The translations under genes were made by a program, and so were the position numbers. A stretch of DNA of 64,000 bases from Alisma plantago-aquatica (lineage: Eukaryota; Streptophyta; Magnoliopsida; Alismatales; Alismataceae): contig OY856412.1 in assembly GCA_963693085.1 (NCBI GenBank), forward strand, positions 345,522,457-345,586,456, in the 5' to 3' direction. Below, in pieces: positions 57,495 through 64,000 of this stretch. Numbering within the stretch: the stretch's first letter is position 1; every line of letters starts with the position of its first letter. Below the pieces are notes generated by a model. That model was not told where the DNA came from. It made no database searches and was given only the letters and a program-made list of their open reading frames with translations.

Positions 57495-58885
57495 TGACAA
57501 ACAAATTGTTACTAATTAAGCGGAATAAACATAAACAACGAATTAACAAAAATCACTAAAATTTAAAACCATTTTGGAAGGAGATCCTTGTATAGAAACT
57601 TTTACTGAACGATCCAAAACTCATACATATCATGATTTACATTGTATAACATTGTTTCATCTCATCTCAAGGACAACATATAACAGTTGCTCTATCAAAA
57701 CACATACTGGAGCAACATAAAACCTTGAGGCATTCAAGCCAAAACCTCGGATCGTTCATGAAACCATAATGAACCAACACTAAGGACCTGAGAGTATAGA
57801 GACGACACATATGCCTTCTATCTACAAGATATGACAGTCAGTACACTCAACATGAGCTATCACTGTTCTCCCTGTTGTTGTTGTTCTTTCTCTGCAGAAA
57901 GGTCTTCACCTCCTCGTGCTCGTCCACTTAAAAATTTGGATCCCACGGGGGTGAGACAATTGTAATTGTCCGAGCGAGAGATATAACTCTCCACTGACCA
58001 TATTATTATCACAGTTTAATAGTATTAAACTGAGCACCGAATAAACAGTTTAGAACATTCTCATATTTTAAAACATTGCAGTTGTCTATTATAGAGCAGT
58101 AATTCATCTATTCACTTTATCAAGAATATGGAGAACACAAATATCATTTACCCATCATACTATCTCAAGCTTATCCTGTGATGCTCATTATCACGGTATG
58201 TCATCCATGAATCATTCTCATTTCTAACTGTTGGCCTCAGCCAATCTGCTAACCAAATGTTGAATTGTATCAGTCATGTGAGTATACATCATCATATTTT
58301 GTCCATGCATTGGACTATGCCAATCCTGTGCAACTATTGCAGGTATTGAACTATATCAATCATGTGCAACTATTCCAGGTATTGAACTATGCCAATCCTG
58401 TGACAATTATTCCAGGTATTGAACTATGTCAATCCTGTGACAATTATTCCAGGTATTGGGTTATGACCAATACTGTGCAATTATTCCAGGTATTGGGTTA
58501 TGACCAATCCTGTGCAATTATTCTAGGCATTGGGTAATGACCAATTCTGTGCAATTATTGCAGGTATTGGGTTATGACCAATCCTGTGCAATTATTCCAG
58601 GTATTGGGTTATTACCACTCATGTGCATTCCAGGTATTGATCTATGTCAATCCTGTGATTATTCCAGGCATTGGGTTATTACCAATCTTGTGCATTCCAG
58701 GTATTGATCTATGTCAATCCTGTGATTATTCCAGACATTGGGTTATTACCAATCCTGTGCTTTCTAGGTATTGATCTATGTCAATCCTATGATTATTCCA
58801 GGCATTGGGTTATTACCAATCATGTGTAAGTATTCCAGGTATTGGGTTATTACCAATCGTGTGCATTCCAGGTATTGGGTTATTA
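57495..58885 (-). repeat. truncated 5' LTR of LARD-like element
   Basis: Follows 50359-51980 closely, including the 37-bp array (fewer units). Homology stops at about 58885 inside the array. Confidence 0.75.
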
Positions 58886-61800
58886 TGAAACCTTGTTTGG
58901 TCCATCCAAGGCAGAGCTTGGGAGCTAGAGGAGATGACCAACTTGTTCTAAGGTAAGGGATGCCCTCTTCTAAGCTCGGATTCATGGAGGAAAGTGAATT
59001 ACAAGGTTGGTTTTATGGCTATCTCACTAGGGTTTCTTGTTCAAGCCGATCTTCCTCAACCTTTTCTTGAAGAAAAGTCTTTGGCCGACTAGTGGAGCTC
59101 AAGGTGCCATTAAAGACTTGAGAGCTTGAAAGCTTGGATATCTAGGAACGACCATAAGGCGGGTTTTATATCTCTAAACCTTTAGCTTTCTTAATGCATA
59201 TACTTGTTCTTACTGGTAGTAGTTAGTCCTTCTCCTTCCCCAACCTTCCTTGCCTTCTTGCAAGAAAACCCATGGAGGAACCAACCTGTCTTGAGGTTGA
59301 AGACGTTGGGCGTGAATACCTAGGAAACTTTACCAAACGACCTTGGACCATTTGGTCCAAACGGTTTGCAAACCGTTTGAAATCAAACAGTCTCACAACC
59401 GTTTAATTTCATGAGGTCTTACAAGACCGTTTGGAATCAAACGGTCTCAAGACCGTTTGGTAGGGTTGACCAAGGGAAGACCGTTTGGAGGTCTACTATA
59501 AACATGTTGAATTAAACACCTACAAAGAATTGAAACCTAATTGCAAACCAATCACAAGTTGGAGGCACCTCAACCCTCTAAACCCTAATCGGTTGAAATT
59601 ACTGTTTTCAATGACCAATTTTGGTGAACTTTTGGTTGAAGGGCACAAACGGTCTCAAGATCATTTGGGGGTTCACTCAAGCGGTCTCAAGACCGTTTGG
59701 TGACAACCCAAGACCGTTTGGAGGTCTAGGGATAAGGTAATTTGATCAATTGAGGGTCCAATCACAGTAGGTTTATGAATTGAATAAAAGTGCTGATTTT
59801 AGACCTAATTAGGGTTCAACCCGCATCAACTTGACCTAGATTTTGGTGGAACTTTGGGAAAACGGTCTGAAGACCGTTTAGAGAATGTCCAAATGGTCTC
59901 AAGACAGTTTGGGCCAAGTTTGGGCACAATTGAGTACCAATTGATAGGTTCAACTTCAATTAGACCCATGATTATCAATGTTGATGGTTAATTACTGATA
60001 AACCCTAATTCAACCGGTTTCAACCCCAATTGGTTAGCAATTGAGGGTCAATTGAATGCCCAATTAGTCAAGGATAAACCTAATTAACTCAATTGACAAG
60101 TGGTTAGTAAGGTTGTGGCCAATAGGAGGCTTCAACATGGAAAACCCTAATCGATTTCAACCTTGGATGCACTTTTGAGGTCCATGCGGTTTTGAGCCCA
60201 TTTGAACCAAATGGTCTCAAGACCGTTTGGGGCCAAACGGTCTCAAGACCGTTTGGGGCCAAATAGTCTCAAGATCGTTTGGGCTCAAACGATCTCAATG
60301 TCGTTTGGATCCAACCGATCTCAAGGTCGTTTCATTTCAAACGGTTTCGAAGTCAACACATCCAAACGGTCAACGCATCCATGCGGTCTTGGTGACCATG
60401 CGGTCATAGTGACCATGCGGTCTTGGTGACCATGCAGTCTTGGATGTCAAAGTGCCCAAACGGTCAACGCCCCCAAACGGTCTCAAGACCGTTTGGAGGT
60501 TGAGGGGTGAAACCATTTGGGGACTTTTATGGCTGTTTTTGCTTAACAGTTTGAAGGTGTAATTGGTCCAATGGTGGTCTAATCTAAACCCTAATGGTAC
60601 CCTAAGACATTAAGTGGCTAAGTGATTAATAGATTGAACCATGTGGTGATTGAAGGTGTACTTTACCATTATGCCCTTGATGGGTTCAAATAGGTAACAC
60701 ACTTGATCAACCAAACCCTAATGACTTGACAGTGGGAATTTAGCTTATGTTAATCAAATGAGTTGATCTAACCTAACCTAGAGTGATGTAATCACCACCT
60801 ATTAGTAAGAGGAGAGATAAGGTCCCATGTATAGTTGAAATTCAAGTAAAGTACCATAAATGTACATGAATGTGCATGATTAGGGTATGATCCACCTATG
60901 TGAGATCATGAAAACCCTAATTATGATAATTAATGAATCTTAACCTAATTTGAAGACATCAAAGATGATAATCTCATATATGGTAATGCCATGAGCCCAA
61001 TTCTTTATTAAGTGAATAGTAAACCCTAATTTTAGGGTTGTGACATGTTGAATGAATAGTAAACCTTCATTGAGGATGATGCGATGAATGTTATTTCTGC
61101 TTTATAATTGTTGTCCTGGAGATAAATTGTTTATTGTTATCAGTTGAATTGACTATGCATGTTCTAATAAGAGGTAATCATGACCAAGTGAGGGTTATGA
61201 CACTATAATCATCAAAGCATGTTTTAGGCTTTGTTAACAGTGATATATGTTATGATTTCCTGAGTCAAGTGGCACACATGAGAATGATGGGCTGTGAGCA
61301 CCATGAGTAACATTAGGGTCATGCTAACTAGATGACCTGTGATGATTTGACATCCTGTTGATAGTTGATGTGAACTAAACTTGGTACATGTCGTGTTCAT
61401 CTGTCATTACTGTGTTTGGTAGTTAATTGCTTGGAAACCTGCTTGATGATAAAATAATATTGAAATGTACCTAACTAATCAAGTATAACCATATCATGTA
61501 GAGCCCTGACCATAGATCCATCATTAGCAGGTATTAAATGATGGTGAAATAGGTTTTCCTAAGGGATCTCCTATAGCGCATACTTTTGAGTATGTGGGGG
61601 TTATGGACGCGCATATCCTTACGTACTAGTGTAGGGGTTGATGTGGATGTATCATAATCCATCAGCACTACCCCATGTGTTTCTTCCGGGTCGATGTATC
61701 ACTAATCACTCGAGGAATCTGTTATGCCACATCGACGAAGATTAACATGAAATCTTTCGATGGTGAAGAGAGTACAGAATGCCACTGTGACTCTAATAGC

Positions 61801-62678
61801 GAAGGACCAGAATACCCTGGTGAGCTATAGTAGCAGAGACACTAGATATCCTGCATGTTGATCCTAAACCTGACTAAGAAAGTTTAAGGTCATGAGAATC
61901 TGGCTCTTTCGATGACCTAGTATGATACCGAGGCGGCTTATCAGTGATCGGTTGGAGTATGACCGATATACCTCATCTCCACAGGGCATAATGTTGTATG
62001 TGAAACATAATCAGCCGAGTAGCATATCTACTTAGGTTGAACCACGACAAACAATGCTTGATATTACATTGTTTATAATGTTTCAGTTAAAATATCTAGA
62101 TTGCATGTTCTTCATATCCTACTTAGAAGTAAATGTTGTTTTATCTACTCTTAAACCCACTCTTGCAGGATAAACTACCTTGCTTATGTTGTTTCCCTTT
62201 TTCTAGTAAGCTTCTGGCGAAGAGTTATAACTCTGGATGGGACAATTATTTGTAATTGTCTCACCCCGTAGACTTCAACCTTTTAGGTGGTCATCGAGGA
62301 CGAAGGAACTAGGCTGCAGGAGAGCAGTACCAGGAGCAGCAGCACCAGGGGCAGCAGTGAGCTTCAGGTGGATACCCTGGTGGTCCTGTCAGTTAGTTAG
62401 AAAGTCTTATGTCGTCTTTGTACACTCAGGTCCTAGGAGTATGATGATCTGAGATTTTGAATTTTGGAGTCTTGAGATTTTTGTACATGGTTGTATATCA
62501 TCACTCAAGTAGTGTCTTAATAGATATCTAAATTGTTTACCGTACTTTTATGAATGGAGTCTCATGTTTTCAAGATCTTTCCTTGAAAAGTTTTAATTTT
62601 TCATGGTTTTTCGCATTTCGCTGTTAATCGAATTGTTTCCGCTAAGTTTATTTTGTGTTTTGGAGATCAGAGCCCACA
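58886..62678 (+). mobile_element. long gypsy LTR (5' LTR of plus-strand element), left edge truncated
   Basis: Ends gagcccaca, six bases before a primer-binding site. 61260-62678 is the same as 1-1466. ggcgggttttata near 59163 has a counterpart in the LARD LTR that lies about 1.5 kb from that LTR's start, but here only about 280 bp from the junction, so the first part is missing. It contains the palindrome array 59350-60496. The ORFs 59485-59703, 60202-60429 and 62237-62452 lie in the LTR and are not supported. Confidence 0.65.
59350..60496. repeat. palindrome array, AAACGGTCTCAAGACCGTTT type
   Basis: About twenty full or half copies, spaced unevenly (clusters at 59350-59480, 59650-59730, 60200-60350 and 60470-60496, plus gcggtcttggtgaccat units at 60380-60440). 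Same core as the array at 8178-8840 in a different LTR type. Confidence 0.85.
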
Positions 62679-62684
62679 ATTAAG

Positions 62685-62696
62685 TGGTATCAGAGC
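62685..62696 (+). other. primer-binding site of plus-strand gypsy
   Basis: tggtatcagagc, an exact match to the usual initiator-Met site, followed by leader sequence resembling that of the LARD-like element (aggttcgc.gagtct.cagagaca). Confidence 0.92.
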
Positions 62697-62809
62697 TCTA
62701 GGTTCGCTGAGTCTTCAGAGACAAAGGAATTAGGGTGTCAAGTCTATCCTTAGTGTTTGTTCTTATCTAATAGGGTCTTCTGCTCCTCAGGAGAAGAAGA
62801 TATATAAGG

Positions 62810-64000
62810 ATGTCTGAGCCACATGAGTAGTATGAGGGCGAGAGTAGCGTGGTTGCACCACGAGACGGTGCAAGGAGTCCAGAGATGGAGCAACCTGTGA
62901 CTGAGCCACCTGTACAGCCACCCCCGTTTGACCCAGATGATATGGCGAACCCGGCTGTTCAATCTTTATTCGGGCAGTTCTTGGCTGCGATGACACGTAT
63001 CACTGACAGGATGCCCATGCATGCACCTAGGGCACCTGTTCAGCATGAGGGACAAAGTGTCAGGAAGACATTCGAGCGGCTTCGTGGAGTCGGAGCGAAC
63101 GAATACTTCAGCACAGATGACCCCGCAGATGCGGATTTGTGGTTGACCGAGTTGGAGAAGGCTTTCAGAATCCTAACCATCCCCGAAGCTGAGAAGGTGA
63201 GACATGCTGTCTATCTTCTCAAAGGAAGTGTTGGCCACTGGTGGAACATGAAAGAGTAGAAGAGGCCTGGAGTAGAGGTTTTGTGGGAAGAATTCCGTCG
63301 GGAGTTTGTTAACCAATACTTCCCAAAGACCTTCCTGGATGAGAAGGTCTCTCAGTTCGAGAGATTGAGACAGGGTATGATGAATGTTAGTGAGTATGAG
63401 GCTAAGTTCATGGAGCTATTGCGGTTCTGTCCATACATGGCTGCCACGGAAGAAGAAAGGATTAGGAGGTTTGAGAAGGGTTTGAATGTTGACTTGTCTA
63501 CTCCCGTGTATGCTCTAGAGAACATGGAGAGGTTCGCTACCTTCGTTGAGTCAGTCCGAAGGATAGAAAGATTGGTAGTCGAGAAGAGGCAAATCCACAA
63601 GGGGTATCTGCAGTTCCAGGCGTCTTCATCTAGAGACTTTAAGAAGCCTAGATCCTCTGCACCTAACCCTCCACCACCCAGACCTAGTTCTCAGACTCAG
63701 TGGTCCCCAAGTAGAGGTAGAGGACAGAGTCTACCACCACAAGAGACTCACAACTCATCATCAGGATCGGTCACAGGACCACCTAGACCACAACAAGATA
63801 GAAGCTGCTACAACTGTGGGAAGGTAGGACATATGATGAAGGACTGTAGGTCTAGGCATGTCAGTGTGACACAGCCACAGAGACAGAGTCAACAGGTATC
63901 ACAGAGAAACCAGTTCTAGGGAGCATCTAGGGGACGTGGACAAGCGTACCAAGCCGGATCGTCAACACCAACTCAACCTTAGGCGATAGCGAGGTTCTAT
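62810..64000 (+). pseudogene. Ty3/gypsy (Tekay-like) gag with four in-frame TAG codons
   Basis: One frame runs from ATG 62810 to the window end, interrupted only by TAG at 62828-62830, 63257-63259, 63917-63919 and 63980-63982. The retrotransposon gag domain is well kept: GVGANEYFSTDDPADADLWL, then KVRHAVYLLKGSVGHWW, then LWEEFRREFVNQYFPK, then RLRQGMMNVSEYEAKFMEL. A CCHC zinc knuckle follows (CYNCGKVGHMMKDC, about 63808-63849), then a Gln/Arg-rich tail. Gag would form the RNA-packaging particle. The ORF pieces 62849-63259 (from GTG) and 63281-63919 are parts of this frame. Protease and pol would follow beyond 64000. Confidence 0.9.

Larger units (their letters stand above)
50359..58885 (-). 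mobile_element. LARD-like non-autonomous gypsy retrotransposon, right end truncated
   Basis: Minus strand. A long 3' LTR (50359-54926), interior (54927-57478), primer-binding site (57479-57490) and part of the 5' LTR (57495-58885). Very long LTRs and a short, nearly non-coding interior match the definition of large retrotransposon derivatives. The leader next to the binding site resembles that of the gag-bearing plus-strand element at 62679-62760, as do blocks of the LTR (gacaattacaattgtctcacccc, ggcgggttttata). At 58885 the 5' LTR is replaced by sequence of that other element in opposite orientation. Confidence 0.7.

Noticed and set aside
62685..62696. tRNA gene fragment
   Set aside because: Only the 12-nt complement of a tRNA 3' end is present, as in retroelement priming sites; no cloverleaf can be drawn.

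Overview
The window looks like nuclear DNA from a flowering plant, and essentially all of it is transposable elements nested in or lying against one another. Support comes from several retroelement primer-binding sites complementary to plant initiator methionine tRNA (core TGGTATCAGAGC, both orientations), a Sirevirus-type Ty1/copia element, Ty3/gypsy remnants resembling plant Tekay-like and Tat/Athila-like lineages, and a CACTA (En/Spm) DNA transposon with GT-AG introns. The species cannot be named. No host gene, tRNA, rRNA or prokaryotic system was found.

Layout. 1-1466: 3' part of a long gypsy LTR (+). 1690-3640: decayed minus-strand gypsy (gag remnant, PBS, 663-bp LTR) inserted into a copia LTR. 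3641-14128: broken minus-strand Tork-like copia (LTR piece, pol remnant 4220-6490, gag piece 10353-10735, second LTR 12250-14128), interrupted by a fold-back element with microsatellite ends (6670-7316) and a Tat/Athila-like LTR (about 7982-10340). 14440-16150: a related copia LTR in opposite orientation. 17326-25888: complete 8.56-kb Sirevirus on the minus strand with 1,420-bp LTRs, TSD AATCA, intact gag and a mutated pol. 25894-29214: decayed copia sequence. 29215-40450: another Tork-like LTR split by a 9,717-bp CACTA element (30242-39958) flanked by 3-bp CAA duplications. 40451-42535: more LTR fragments. 42536-48990: minus-strand Tat/Athila-like remnant. 50359-58885: LARD-like minus-strand element with a 4.57-kb LTR and a nearly non-coding interior. 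58886-64000: plus-strand gypsy with long LTR, PBS and a gag broken by four TAG codons; its pol would lie beyond the window.

How parts work together. In the CACTA element a broken TNP2-like transposase gene is followed by a 13-exon gene combining a plant En/Spm transposase domain with a Ulp1-like peptidase domain; terminal and subterminal repeats would be the substrate of these proteins. The LARD-like element shares PBS and leader sequence with the gag-bearing plus-strand gypsy, which suggests it was a non-autonomous partner.

The most unusual recurring feature: several unrelated element families each carry their own dense array of short imperfect palindromes, in most cases just upstream of a TATA box, and in two families the motif recurs in an internal non-coding segment. 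Dating, species, copy number and activity cannot be established from this sequence alone.
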